Assembly (NCBI GenBank): GCA_029706075.1
Contig: JAINUG010000007.1
Location: forward strand, 8,061,501 to 8,125,500
Direction: 5' to 3'
Source: Aldrovandia affinis
Lineage: Eukaryota > Chordata > Actinopteri > Notacanthiformes > Halosauridae
DNA: 64,000 bases
Shown here: positions 11,241-21,922 of the stretch, in pieces
Position numbering within the stretch: position 1 is the stretch's first letter
Layout: each line of letters begins with the position of its first letter
Position numbers and translations under genes: made by a program
The notes under the pieces: generated by a model
What the model saw: only the letters and a program-made list of their open reading frames with translations
Database searches by the model: none
What the model was told of the DNA's origin: nothing

Positions 11241-12216
11241 TCCTCTCATGCCTGTTGTGAATTAGTGGCCTGAGACTTGGGGCAGGTAAACAGTTAAACC
11301 AGGATGAAGGTTTGAAGTTCATTACCTCAGGTAACTTAAACGTCCCACTCTATTATTTATGCAGTGCTTTGTGTTGCTTTGAGATTTTGCTAATTCAGGT
11401 AATTCAATCTGAACTCCCCCAGAGTGGCCGTTTATGCACCGGATTGGACTTCATGTACCTTTGTCTCAATTATTGATGGTGGATTTTACAAGCTAATACA
11501 TTCTATTTAAGCAAAAACACCACAGCTTTGTCCCCTTCCACTAGAACAGTATAAGAGTCTACATAAGGCGCATCAGACCTGATTTAACCTATTTTAGCTC
11601 GGGGCTTATATCCCAACATTTTTTCTGATTGCCATGGGTTTGCTGTACTAGAGGCACTGAGGACCCTTTTGACTGCTCACTCTTTTTGTTGTTTCTGTTT
11701 GGCAATTGCAGACCGACATCTTAAGTGCACCCAAAATCCTGGCTGGGACCCGCTTTCACAGTCCGAAGTAGGACAAAACACATTATGTAATGAAAATTGC
11801 ATTAGACCGGAGCCACAAACACAGAAAGGGGGGGAGTGTGAAATATTGAAGAGGTGTGGGATGAATAATGTAGGCTGGCCCTGTCGTGCAGGAGGGGAAC
11901 TGAGGGGTGGGGGTGGTGGTGATGGGAGCAGGTGATAGCCCCAGCCTGTAGAGGGAGCGCTCTCCTGCCACATTCCCCCCTGCCCACATCGGTTTTTCCC
12001 AGCCAGTTTCCGTGTTGTGAAGCTGTCCTCATCTCCAACGGTTTTCCAGCTTCAGTCTCAACCCCCCTGATGACATGCATACAGCTCTCTTGTCTCTCTC
12101 TATCTCTCTGTCTCTCTCTCTCTCTCACACACAACTTCCTGCTTTGTGTCATGATTGAATACAGTAATTTCATTTGTTTCATCCATCCCCCCTTTTACTC
12201 TTTTCCATCCCTTTCC
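11241..12216. other. ELP4 intron with CT microsatellite
   Basis: TE-free intron. 11280-11560 is AT-rich with balanced, low-CpG sequence that could be conserved (core tctcaattattgatggtgga). A CT repeat runs about 12091-12126. No gene is seen. Confidence 0.45.
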
Positions 12217-12861
12217 TTAAAGAAGAACTCCGACCAAAATCCATAATTTCATGATGTGCTACTTGCTATATGTCTTGTTCATCCATCTACATGACGTTGC
12301 TGGTACTTTTGTGTTTATGTCCGTTTCTGTGTGAGCTGTGAGAACCCAAATGGCAAATATAATGGGAGTCAATTATCAAATAACTAACACACCATGTAAC
12401 TACACAGCTAGCTTGACTACATGGCTACTGTGCCAACAAAGGCTGTGTAAAACAATGCCTCTACTTCCTTGTCTCAAGGATTTGTGTGGAGTGATCATTT
12501 TTAGTTGTGAAAATGTCCTGTTAGGAAACACATTGGTTGGGGAAATGGATTGCTTGGAAACTATCTTTCCCGGTCTCAAATAGTTGTATTCCAGTCATTG
12601 ATTCAAACATATAGCCTATAGCTTACAATGGCTGTACCTGGCCAATCAACACAAATTACAGACAATCTGGGGTGATTTTGGTGTTTAGTTTGTCAGTTAT
12701 TTGACAATCGACTCCCATTATATTTTCCATTTGAACAATCACAGCTCACAGGGAAACAGATATGAATGCAAAGGTATAAACAGTGCCATGTGGATGGATT
12801 AACAAGACATAGTAACTATTAAATCATACAATTATGGATTGTAATGGGAGTGCCTCTTTAA
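12217..12861. mobile_element. 645-bp foldback MITE in TTAA
   Basis: The first ~170 bases (agaagaactccgacc...catccatctacatgacg... gtgagctgtgag... tataatgggagtc) recur inverted at the right end (...gactcccattata... ctcacagctcac... ccatgtggatgg... ggagtgcctct). Each end is bounded by TTAA (12217-12220 and 12858-12861), the target duplication of piggyBac and Kolobok elements. No coding capacity. The arms are visibly diverged, so this is an old insertion. Confidence 0.8.
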
Positions 12862-12976
12862 TACCAACATAATGATGAGCTCATTTAATGTTATTGCTGA
12901 TGGCCCAGCGATGGCTCTTTTGGGTTTCAATTACCTGGGCCCTCCTTGAGCGCGCTTCTCTTCTTGTGTTTTACAG
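12862..12976 (+). other. Intron end and splice acceptor of ELP4 exon
   Basis: Short intron segment ending in a pyrimidine-rich tract, tctcttcttgtgttttacag, with the acceptor AG at 12975-12976 immediately before the ELP4 exon. Confidence 0.8.
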
Positions 12977-13085
12977 AACAGAGTAATTATGGGCCGTGTC
13001 ACCAAGCTGTGCGATACAGCTATCACTCTCGAATCATTCAGAGGCCTGGAGAGTGAGACTAACCCTCTGTACAAGGACTACCACG
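12977..13085 (+). CDS. ELP4: ELP4 internal exon (probably exon 8)
   Basis: A 109-bp exon encoding 36 residues plus one base. It begins [20 protein letters not shown] and ends [12 protein letters not shown], with G opening the next codon. Human ELP4 reads NKAIIARVTTLSDVVVGLES and [13 protein letters not shown] at this place. ELP4 is a RecA-like subunit of the Elp456 ring of Elongator, which supports wobble-uridine modification of tRNA (and was first described with RNA polymerase II). This segment belongs to the C-terminal part of the RecA-like fold. Acceptor tgttttacag precedes it and donor GTGAGA follows; entry is phase 0 and exit phase 1. The frame is open and all changes from human are conservative, so the host gene looks intact here. 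The exon number is inferred from the human gene. Confidence 0.93.
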
Positions 13086-13114
13086 GTGAGAAGCCCCTGT
13101 TCTCCAAACATGAT

Positions 13115-13325
13115 CACACACACACACACAGGGAACCAGGCATGTGCACACTTACCAAAAGATTATAGAGGACGTGCCAGTTTTACATGAGGACAGTTTA
13201 CCAGCAAAGTAGGCCAGGTTTCTGTCATCTCCAAGGACATGTTTGCAACCGCACACACATAAACACACCCACACTCATGCACACACACATAGACTCACAC
13301 AAACACACAGATGCAAACACACAGC
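13115..13325. repeat. CA-rich simple repeats
   Basis: Interrupted (CA)n tracts with ACACTC and ACAGAT variants. The small ORFs across them are repeat artefacts. Confidence 0.8.
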
Positions 13326-14231
13326 CAATACACTGCGTTGACTTACCAGCCCTCCAATTGGGTTGTGTTCAGAGAGAAGAGAAAAGAAGCAAATCATTTT
13401 ATTTCTGAACCTGCGTTTGTAAATGCACCCCCAACCCTGCTCCATCGGGTGCTCCTCTCTCTCCCCTACCACCAACCCACCCCCACCCCACTTCTGCCAT
13501 GTTGGAATGGAGGGTCACTTCCCAAAACTAAAAAGTGCATTAGTGCTAAGAAAGGAGCATGGCAGTCCCTCGCATGTAGTCAGAACAGATTAGCGTGACA
13601 CGACTCAATCAGACATGCGCCTGGGCAGACAGGCCCGGGGTTAGTTCAAAGACCATGTGAGCCTCGCGCTGGCTCGGCCTCCGGGCCCCGAAGCCAGGGA
13701 ATCAGTATTCAAATGATACTGAACAATGTGGGTCAATATTGTCCCAATCTCTCTGTGATAAGGCGTTAAAGTGGAGAGATTTGTGCGGGGCCAGGGCGTG
13801 TGGACTTTCTTGCTGCGTGTCACAGTTCCCCTCTCTGCTAATGAACATAAAGGTCACTTTATTATTATTATTTTTGTCTCCCCGATTGTTTTTTTTTCTC
13901 TTCCATTTTTGATATAAGGAAAGAATTGGTCTGTGCATTTTTTATGGAACCCTTAAAAAAAGGAAACATTATTACACAAAATATACATAAAACTATGTGA
14001 TATAGTATACGACTTATTTTATATACATCATTACCTATAGTTATATCTACAGTATATACACATGCTCAGATGTAAGCATAATAGTGATATGTGATATGTG
14101 ATATGTGTTCACTATAACTGCATAACTGCAGGTCCCAGGTCAGTGAGCTGCACTCTTTGTCCCATGCAGAAATAGATCAGAGCACGTTAAAACACAGTAT
14201 TGTCACAAGCAGTCAGGGCTGAGTGAACCCT

Positions 14232-14312
14232 CCCAACACCAGCCCTGGAGCAGAGCGTCCCAACACCAGCCCTGGAGCAGAGCATCCCAACACCAGCCCT
14301 GGAGCAGAGCGT
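14232..14312. repeat. 27-bp minisatellite, three copies
   Basis: Three near-identical tandem units of cccaacaccagccctggagc followed by agagcgt; the second unit ends agagcat. In one antisense frame this yields a repeated 9-residue peptide, which is coincidental because 27 is divisible by 3. Confidence 0.95.
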
Positions 14313-14762
14313 CCCTGTGCTCTTTGATTTTGTAGCAGTCCACTGGTGCAGTTAATGAAAGAAAGACCTCTCCATAGTGCCGTGAGCATGGTGCAAGGTG
14401 ATAGCTGCACACGCTTACTGTAATACCAGGGAAAGAGACCCCACAAAAAACACAGCGCACAAACAGGCAGCAGTTGTGATCCCTGTGTGCCCTGCCTCCT
14501 CCCCCCAACCATCCTAATGCAATTGGTTGTTCCTTCTGACTGGAATTGTTGTTTATCTTGTTCTGCTTCATTAATTGAGCATAATCACAACATTTGCTTC
14601 ATTGCTTTAAGTGTTAGCTCAGAGAAGGGGCCAGGAGGAGTGGAAAGCGCAGGGTGAGAGGGGCCGAGGGACTTCTTACGTTCTGCTGAGTCCCCAGTAA
14701 GCACTCATCTGGCCATTCCAACAGCACTCACTCACCCATAATTTCCCTTTTGTCTCCACAAG

Positions 14763-14869
14763 GCCTGCTGCACGTGAAACAGCTACCTCATCTTAACTGC
14801 CTGGTGTGCGAAGTCCCTGACACAAAAGATCTGGCTTTTAAGCTCAAGAGAAAGCAGTTCACCATCGAG
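14763..14869 (+). CDS. ELP4: ELP4 internal exon (probably exon 9, penultimate)
   Basis: A 107-bp exon. With the G carried from the previous exon it encodes [20 protein letters not shown] then [16 protein letters not shown]. Human ELP4 reads GLIHIRQIPRLNNLICDESD and [16 protein letters not shown], so alignment is gap-free and the end falls exactly where human continues into RLHLPPD, its last coding exon. Acceptor tgtctccacaag, donor GTAGGC, phase 1 in and phase 0 out. The [10 protein letters not shown] motif near the C terminus is among the best conserved in the family. What follows should be the last ELP4 intron, known in vertebrates to hold long-range PAX6 enhancers. No terminal exon is seen to the right within the window. 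Confidence 0.95.
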
Positions 14870-15879
14870 GTAGGCTATCCGCACATGCAGCCGACCAAGA
14901 GATCAAAAAACGAACAAGCGTCAAACGTGTTCACCTGCTCAAAACATACAGACGGAGTGCGCATTACGCCTCAGACCACAGGACCTCTCCTGTGGGGCGG
15001 GGGTGCCGCGAATTACCACTGACATTTAATACAAGTGATTTATTTCAAAACTCACAAGCTGTATGCCTTTCTGTTGAGAAGAGGCAAATCCGGCGAATTC
15101 TAGTGTAAGCATTAAGTGATGATGATTATTTAGCTTGACTGGCATGTATTTGTTCCTTTCAGCCATTGGGCATAAATTAAAAGCTGGGACTATCGATTAA
15201 CTGTTGAAATAGTGCCACTTCTCAGAGACTAACTTTGAAAGCACTGGAGGTTGCGCATAAAGAACTTTTGAATAGTAAAAAAGGAAACTGAAATTGTGTC
15301 GTTATATTCTCAGCCTAGCATCGTGCATGATTTAAGACTTTAGGCAGAGGTAATTAGAAATATAGCATTGATGTATTAGTTAAAGAAAAAACTCTTAAAG
15401 CTCCAAAGCTCTTGGATTCCCCCTGCAAAGCATCCTGGTCCACTGGAGGTTTTGTCAACACAGGACACCATTGTGTTTTCTTTCCCCGTATAGGTAAGCC
15501 TTCTTTTATTACAGCATTAAAGTCTTAAAATAGTATTTAAGCTCATGTGGGTGGCCATTACATTTTTAGAAAGAGATGTGTCTTTTGTGTCCAGCTCTTA
15601 CTGGATCTTTCTCTCTCCTGCAATGTATTGCAGTCTTTGGTGATGTGATAGGTCTGTTCCTACAGTATTTGCAAAATCTTTTTGTGTGGGACACATGAGA
15701 CCAGTGGGCTCCATACCATTAATATATATATGTTTTGCTTCATCTGTCCTGGAGTGGAGTGCATTTATGCATGGCTCGTTTGACATGAGAATACCCACCA
15801 TTAAATTAGCATACTTTTCCCCTTTCATGTGCTGCTGGTCAATCGGGGCTGGCACTGCTTTGGTGTTTGGGACTTCACC
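14870..15879 (+). other. ELP4: Start of the large ELP4 intron, possible conserved non-coding DNA
   Basis: TE-free, AT-rich sequence, for example tgatgatgattatttagctt and gcataaattaaaagctggga around 15117-15190. No ORF of substance. It might contain conserved elements, but fewer homeodomain cores are visible than in the next block. Confidence 0.5.
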
Positions 15880-16440
15880 CTCAAGTGACCACGCTGCCCT
15901 CTCCCTGACCTGCTGGCCTCTTTAGCTGACCACTTGATTAAGCAATTTAAGCGTCCTCTCTGCTGCTCCTCGGACCCCCCCGCACACACACACTCACCCC
16001 ATTCCTAGAACAACAAATCATCAAGGGCCTTATCCATTGACAAATTAAGGTGCCCTCCTCCCAGTTAATGGGCCGTTATTGGTCCTCATTACCTTATCAC
16101 ACAGAGGGCCATTAATGGTTAGTCGGGAAGCCCATTGTTAGCAGCGGGTCATCCTGTGTGCGGGACCGATGGTCCTCCTAGATTCTCTGCGCTCAACCCC
16201 TAATAGCCACTTAATGGCAGATTTATAAGGCCCATAAAAATCAAGGTGCTTATTCGCAATGGCCTTTTAATTACTGCTGGCAAGGGCCGACAGAAGTTAA
16301 AAGCAGCCCGAACTGTTCATTGTGTGTCTTTAAGAGTGCATTATATTATGGCAGCACATTGTGTCAGATTCGGTCTCTGTGTGTCTTTTGTGTTTTTTTG
16401 TTTTGTTTTGGGATTTTTTCAATTTTGTCTGCCATTTTTA
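15880..16440. promoter_or_regulatory. Candidate conserved non-coding enhancer block 1
   Basis: About 500 bp without repeats and unusually rich in homeodomain-type cores: gattaagcaatttaag (15936), aaattaagg (16041), gttaatgggcc (16063), cattaatggttag (16111), cttaatggc (16210) and ttttaattactg (16265), plus tttataaggcccataaaaat near 16222. Several cores sit in a repeated CATTAATGG-like context. It lies about 1 kb into the ELP4 intron that carries PAX6 enhancers in other vertebrates. Function is inferred from location and composition only. Confidence 0.55.
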
Positions 16441-17099
16441 TGAAAAGTAGGAAAGAGAGAAGAAAGGACTGAAAGTTGGCATTTTATGGTGCCTCTTCTC
16501 TGACCCCCGCGTGGTTCCAGCTCAGAGGGCAGTTCCCCTTGAAGGGGGCCACCTCTTACTTGGCGTCCTTTTTTCAATGGGATATTTTAATAATGCACAC
16601 AGCCTAATTTCAAACACTGGGGCACAATGCACTTTGTTTCTGGAGTTTGTAGCCCTGCTTGCCTGTGATGTTGTAAGGGAGTGGCCAGCAAGTCAGGTTT
16701 TGTCCTTTAATACAGCACTCTCCCCTCTCCCCCTGCGATGGACAGTAGCCACCCAAGTTCACCCTGCCTAAGGTGATTGGAAGGATTGGTTCGTACCCTG
16801 CAAGCTAACATTAGCTTCCCAGGCTAAATATGGGGCAGTATTAAAGAAAGAATAAAGAATCAAGCCATAAGAAAACAATTTAGCTTTGAATATGCTCCCA
16901 GATTTTGTGTTAGATTGCTAATTTGGCTACTAAGGAATCTTTTATTGTGAGAAATGCCTATCACAAAACTCAAATTTGTCCTGAATCCTGGGTCTGGGAA
17001 ATGAAATGAAATTATCAGCGATGTGACAGTATGGCTGGAATAGACTTCACCATGACTTCTGCTTCTGTGTGAAGTGAGTTAATTTTTTCTTTTTTTAAA
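16441..17099. other. ELP4 intron, TE-free
   Basis: Intron with modest conserved-looking patches (for example gggatattttaataatgcac at 16580). Nothing firm. Confidence 0.4.
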
Positions 17100-17520
17100 A
17101 GGTGCAATGACGCCCATAGTTCAGCTGAGAAGGCCTCCCTGTCCTCTTGCCCGTTGCATTCTGCAAGCACTGAAATTATCACAGAAAGTCCCACCCCACT
17201 GCTCAAATGCATCTATAACATCACAGGAAATCATGTCCTTATTGCTCTATTCCAACCCACTTATGTACGCCAGCATACTGGCACCACGGCTAGTGTTGGG
17301 GAGAATTATACCTCTCACCCTCCCCTGTTCGGACTCCAGAGGAACACAGGTCAGATCATTATGCAAGAGATTATCCCAAATGAGGGCTCATTAGGGTCTT
17401 CCCATGTCCTTCTCCCTCTCCTAGAGAAGGCACTCTCTGGGTCTGTATTCAGGCACATTGCAGTGGCTACAATGTCCACTACCTGCACAGTGTTATTTAC
17501 ATTGTTCTCTATCCTTGACT
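17100..17520. promoter_or_regulatory. Candidate conserved non-coding block 2
   Basis: Repeat-free, balanced composition. 17345-17400 reads cacaggtcagatcattatgc and agagattatcccaaatgagg, then ctcattagggtc, a cluster of ATTA-type sites. Two overlapping ORFs here lack any family features and are treated as chance. Confidence 0.4.
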
Positions 17521-17999
17521 AATACTTTCTTTGTTTGACTTTGATGGTTGTTCACAAAAAAAAAGTCCGAATTTAGTCCCCATAATAACTGCTGTATAGC
17601 ATTTTACAGCTTAACTTCCTGTACAATGCTGTAACTTTCCACACTCAACATCAAGGGAAAGCAATCTGGCCTTGACCTAAGCTTAATCTACATTACAAGA
17701 ACCCCAGAGAAGCTTTTACAGTCCTACGGTGTTCTTCGCAGTTTTACAGATTATGATGTGGATGCCCATTGTTAAGGGATCCACGTCAGGTTTCATGTCA
17801 CTACCGAGAGATTTATGAATCTAAATAAGAGTTTCCTAGAGAGTGACATATTGTAATGTTCTGGCTTGCGTCACAGAGACCAAGTAATGTTTTGTTTATT
17901 TTTCTGTCTCAAGGGAACACCCTGTGTGAAACAAGCATGGATTCCTATAAATATAGCATAAAAATAAATAAATAATCTGTTTAATCCCAATTTTTTTTT
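17521..17999. other. ELP4 intron, TE-free
   Basis: No gene, repeat or strong motif cluster recognised. Confidence 0.4.
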
Positions 18000-18330
18000 A
18001 AACTAAGGCAACCTAATTAGGAGGAGATACATAAACCCCATTTGACTAAATTATTGCCCTGAATCTGCACCAAAAGGGTATAATCCGCAATTGGGCCAAT
18101 TAGCGAGGGCTGTAGTTAGCGGTCCTGAGACGAGCGTCTGGATTGGAGCTGACACCGGTCTGGTTCCCACTGAGGCAGTGCCAGGTATGATGCTTAGACT
18201 TCAAAGAGCCGAAGCCTTCAGTGGGCGACGACTCGGAGGCCAACTTTGGCCCAGCTGCTAATCTCCCCACTAAAACCACAGCGGCCCTCACACAAAACCT
18301 GCTTACGCCACACAATCATGTGGTATTAAG
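18000..18330. promoter_or_regulatory. Candidate conserved non-coding block 3
   Basis: Begins with acctaattaggaggagata (18010), then gactaaattattgccctgaa, gcaattgggccaattagcga and gtagttagcgg, followed by a GC-balanced stretch. The palindromic CTAATTAG and the CCAATTAGC site are classic homeodomain targets. No coding frame has support. Confidence 0.45.
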
Positions 18331-18675
18331 GGTTGGGTTGAATCATGCCAGTTGCCTTTGATTTTCTGATTGTTGACTAAAAGATGGCCGCATAGCCAGA
18401 CATATGTTAAAACTCCACTCTGGGCTAAAGTAAGCTGCCCAATAATTTAAAACATTTTCTGTTGCTTTGCTTTATCTCTGTTTTCTCCACTACTTCCTCC
18501 TTTTTTCACCTGTTGTGGGAAATCATTTTCAGCTCTATTTTGCAACACACAGGGCAGTCCAATGGAGGGAGAAAATAAAAGGAAGATTACTTTCTTTGTT
18601 GTTATTCATTTAAATGTTTTCCTCAGAATAAACATTATAAACAACATGCACAATGATTGAGAGGCAAGAGGAAGA
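18331..18675. other. ELP4 intron, nothing recognised
   Basis: AT-rich intron leading to a microsatellite. No features. Confidence 0.4.
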
Positions 18676-18679
18676 CAAT

Positions 18680-18733
<54 letters not shown>

Positions 18734-18740
18734 TGCGTGC
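18680..18740 (+). repeat. (GT)n(GTGC)n compound microsatellite
   Basis: A GT run followed by about six GTGC units, ending 11 bp before the left end of Tc1-E. Confidence 0.95.
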
Positions 18741-19928
18741 ATTTATATATACAGTACTGTGCAAAAGTTTTAGGCAGGTGTGAAGAAATGCTGTAAAATA
18801 AGAATGCTTTCAAAAATATAAATTTGAATTGTTTATTTTTATAAATTTACAAAATGCAAAGTGAGTGAACAGAAGAAAAATCTAAATCAAATCAATATTT
18901 GGTGTGATTACCCTTTGCCTTCAAACCAGCATCAATTCTTATAGGTACACTTGCACAAAGTCAGGGATTTTGTAGGATTATAGTCAGGTGTATGATTAAC
19001 CAATTATACCAAACAGGTGCTAATGATCATCAATTTCATATGTAGGTTGAAACACAGTCATTAACTGAAACAGAAACAGCTGTGTAGGAGGCTTAAAACT
19101 GGGTGAGGAACATCCAAACTCTGCTACTAAGGTGAGGTTGTGGAAGACCGTTTCATGTCACAGGTCATACACCATGGCAAGACTGAGCACAGCAACAAGA
19201 CACAATGTAGTTATACTGCATCAGCAAGGTCTCTCCCAGGCAAAGATGTCAAAGCAGACTGGGGTTTCAATATGTGCTGTTCAAGCTCTTTTGAAGAAGC
19301 ACAAAGAAACGGGCAACGTTGAGGACCGTAGACGCAGTGGTCGGCCAAGGAAACTTAATGCAGCAGATGAAAGACACATCATGCTTACTTCCCTTCGAAA
19401 TCGGAAGATGTCCAGCAGTGCCATCAGCTCAGAACTGGCAGAAACCAGTGGGACCCAGGTACTCCCATCTACTGTCCGGAGAAGTCTGGCCAGAAGTAGT
19501 GTTCATGGAAGAATTGCGGCCAAAAAGCCATACCTCCTACGTGGAAACAAGGCTAAGCGACTCAACTATGCATGAAAACATAGGAACTGGGGTGCAGAAA
19601 AATGGCAGCAGGTGCTCTGGACTGATGAGTCAAAATGTGAAATATTTGGCTGTAGCAGAAGGCAGTTTGTTCGCCGAAGGGCTGGAGAGCGGTACAATAA
19701 TGAGTGTCTGCAGGCAACAGTGAAGCATGGTGGAGGTTCCTTGTAAGTTTGGGGCTGCATTTCTGCAAATGGAGTTGGGGATTTGGTCAGGATTAATGGT
19801 GTCCTCAATGCTGAGAAATACAGGCAGATACTTATCCATCATGCAATACCATCAGGGAGGTGTCTGATTGGCCCCAAATTTATTCTGCAGCAGGACAACG
19901 ACCCCAAACATACAGCCAATGTCATTAA

Positions 19929-21466
19929 CCCCCTGAGGTCGACGGGAGCGGCGCCGCTCCCAGCAGCAATAAAAGTATATTACTATTTCTAACTTCGCGA
20001 TATTTTATCATACACACGCGACAAAAACATTGACAGAAACCTTAGAATCGCGACTTTCCGATTTGAGCACTGGCAAATCAAATGGGATTTTTTAAATTAG
20101 GTTAATTAGACCAAAAGTAAACCTTGCTTTTTACTCTGTTTTTTACCTTTTAGTAACGTCCCCCTTCTATTGACATGGTAACTAGGTGCGAGTTTCGGGG
20201 AGGTGTGGGGAGGGGCGTGGGGCCATGTGTGAAAACGCCGCGTAAACACATAAACTGTCCCGACAATTTGAAGCAAGATTTTATACAGACGTACAATTTT
20301 ATTCAAGATGGAAAGATTTTCTGCGCTGCAGTGTTTGAGAGTATTGATGAAAAGCGGCGAAGACAATAACTGACGAAGAGTAAGTAACTATATTTGATTT
20401 GCCATGTTATCAAATACTCGTATATATATTCAATATATGAATTCAGCGTCTTGTGACTACATATTCCGTGTGTTGCAACGTAACAAATTGCAATATGCAC
20501 ACAAGATCTATGGAAGAATACTTTTCAAACAGCCTAAAATGTTATTTATTTCGCTTGTTTTCAAATACTCGTGAAAATATATGAATTCAGCGTCTTGTGA
20601 CGCCAAACATATTCCGCGTGTTAGTAACTTAATCTAAATCCCTAACGTTAGTAGATTAGTTGGTTAGTACTATACACATCTACCTTATATATACAAAGTG
20701 CAATCTAGAAAGTAAGAAGGAAGAAAACGAGATAATAAGCGAAGGCGGGAAAAACCCGAAAAGTATAAACTCTCGAAGTGCATGACAAGACAAGGAGTAC
20801 TCCACGTGGATCTCGAAATAAACGGAACAAGGACAGACAGGGAGCAGAACGTTTATTCCGTTCATTTGAGCAGAATGCAATACTGGATAAAGAATAATGA
20901 ATAAGGACTGAATGAAAAATAAACAAAGACCAAAAAACAACAGAACAGGAACTCAGAATATAACACTGATGGCCTTTGAGAGAGAGAGATGTCCCATCTG
21001 ACAGATCTTAGAGGTGTGGACAATGAATAATGAATATTCAGGTATTTAGCATTTAGCCCTCCCACAGCCTGAAATAAATGTGACCAGTTCTGATAAAAAC
21101 AGGTTTTTAGCTATTTAGATCTCAGATGTGCTAAACTGTTTTCACACCCTTACATAACCAAGATCTTGATGAACAAACGCACATTGGCAAAACAATTCGT
21201 CACTATAGTTTAGTGTGTGCTTTCACAACTTTTGTGACAGCAGAAAAATTTACTATTTTTAACTTGTGTGTTTGTAGATCTATTTACAAGCTGCATATGA
21301 TACTGACCAAACTATTGATGGCATACAAATGTAGCTGTGATTGTCCTTCAAATAAAAATATCAAACACTTTGGAGTAAGTGTGTGTTAAATTGATGAAAT
21401 TGAGATAAATATCAGACCATGCCAAAATAAAAAAACATCTAAAAGCTTAGCACGGACCTCAGAGGG
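19929..21466. mobile_element. piggyBac-like non-autonomous element
   Basis: Termini ccccctgaggtc (19929) and, inverted, ccctctgaggtccgtg (21466), flanked by TTAA on both sides (19925-19928, 21467-21470). This is the piggyBac signature (CCY...RGG ends, TTAA target). A perfect 18-bp palindrome, gggagcggcgccgctccc, lies at 19944-19961 just inside the left end. No transposase domain is present except a possible N-terminal stub. Two ~60-bp direct copies (caaatactcg...gaattcagcgtcttgtgac) lie near 20410-20485 and 20560-20635. Ends and target copies are intact, so the insertion is younger than its host Tc1. Confidence 0.88.
20308..20373 (+). pseudogene. Possible piggyBac transposase N-terminal stub
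   Basis: A 21-codon frame, MERFSALQCLRVLMKSGEDN N, followed by TGA. piggyBac-derived proteins often begin with an RFS-type, hydrophobic helix and then an acidic run, so this may be the first residues of the lost transposase. Too short to be sure. Confidence 0.3.
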
Positions 21467-21874
21467 TTAAGAACTATCTTCAGCGTAAAGAAGAACAAGG
21501 AGTCCTGGAAGTGATGGTTTGACCCCCACAGAGCCCTGATCTCAACATCATCGAGTCTGTCTGGGATTACATGAAGAGACAGAAGGATTTGAGGCAGCCT
21601 ACATCCACAGAAGATCTGTGGTTAGTTCTACAAGATGTTTGGAACAACCTACCTGCCGAGTTCCTTCAAAAACTGTGTGCAAGTGTACCTAGAAAAATTG
21701 ATGCTGTTTTGAAGGCAAAGGGTGGTCACACCAAATATTGATTTGATTTAGATTTCTCTTCTGTTCATTCACTTTGCATTTTGTTAATTGATAAAAATAA
21801 ACTATTAACACTTCTATTTTTGAAAGCATTCTTACTTTACAGCATTTTTTCACACCTGCCTAAAAATGTTGCAC

Positions 21875-21880
<6 letters not shown>

Positions 21881-21919
<39 letters not shown>
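21881..21919. repeat. (TA)n microsatellite
   Basis: Pure TA repeat joining the right end of Tc1-E to the left remnant of Tc1-F. Confidence 0.97.

Positions 21920-21922
<3 letters not shown>

Larger units (their letters stand above)
13086..14762 (+). other. ELP4: ELP4 intron between the two exons
   Basis: 1,677-bp intron, GT at 13086-13087 and AG at 14761-14762. It has CA-rich stretches (13115-13325), a GC-rich patch (13620-13700), an AT-rich part with gatatgtgatatgtgatatg near 14090, and a 27-bp minisatellite at 14232-14312. No transposon is recognisable, which contrasts with the flanking introns. Confidence 0.85.
19174..21741 (+). pseudogene. Tc1-E transposase pseudogene, split by an insertion
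   Basis: Starts MARLSTATRHNVVILHQQGL at 19174. HTH and hook: QAKMSKQTGVSICAVQALL and DRRRSGRPRKLNA. Catalytic blocks: [28 protein letters not shown] (interrupted after Ile by the TTAA insertion) and SPDLNIIESVWDYMK. It ends AVLKAKGGHTKY at 21741. There are no frameshifts, but three in-frame stops: TGA at about 19573 after NYA, TAA at about 19744 inside the GGGS-VWG block, and TGA at about 21518 before PPQSPDLN. The DDE residues remain readable. Removing one TTAA copy and the insert restores the reading GTC ATT AAG AAC. Confidence 0.93.
18752..21880 (+). mobile_element. Tc1-E, interrupted by a piggyBac-like element
   Basis: Left terminus cagtactgtgcaaaagtttt, with aggcaggtgtg (18752), and right terminus cacacctgcctaaaaatgtt then gcacagtact (to 21880) are inverted repeats, with TA outside each. 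Without the 1,538-bp insert and its TTAA duplication the element would be about 1.59 kb. The transposase stays in one frame across the insertion point. Confidence 0.93.

Noticed and set aside
14203-14571. ORF with three DALLQGWCW repeats
   Set aside because: Produced by the 27-bp minisatellite; no gene context.
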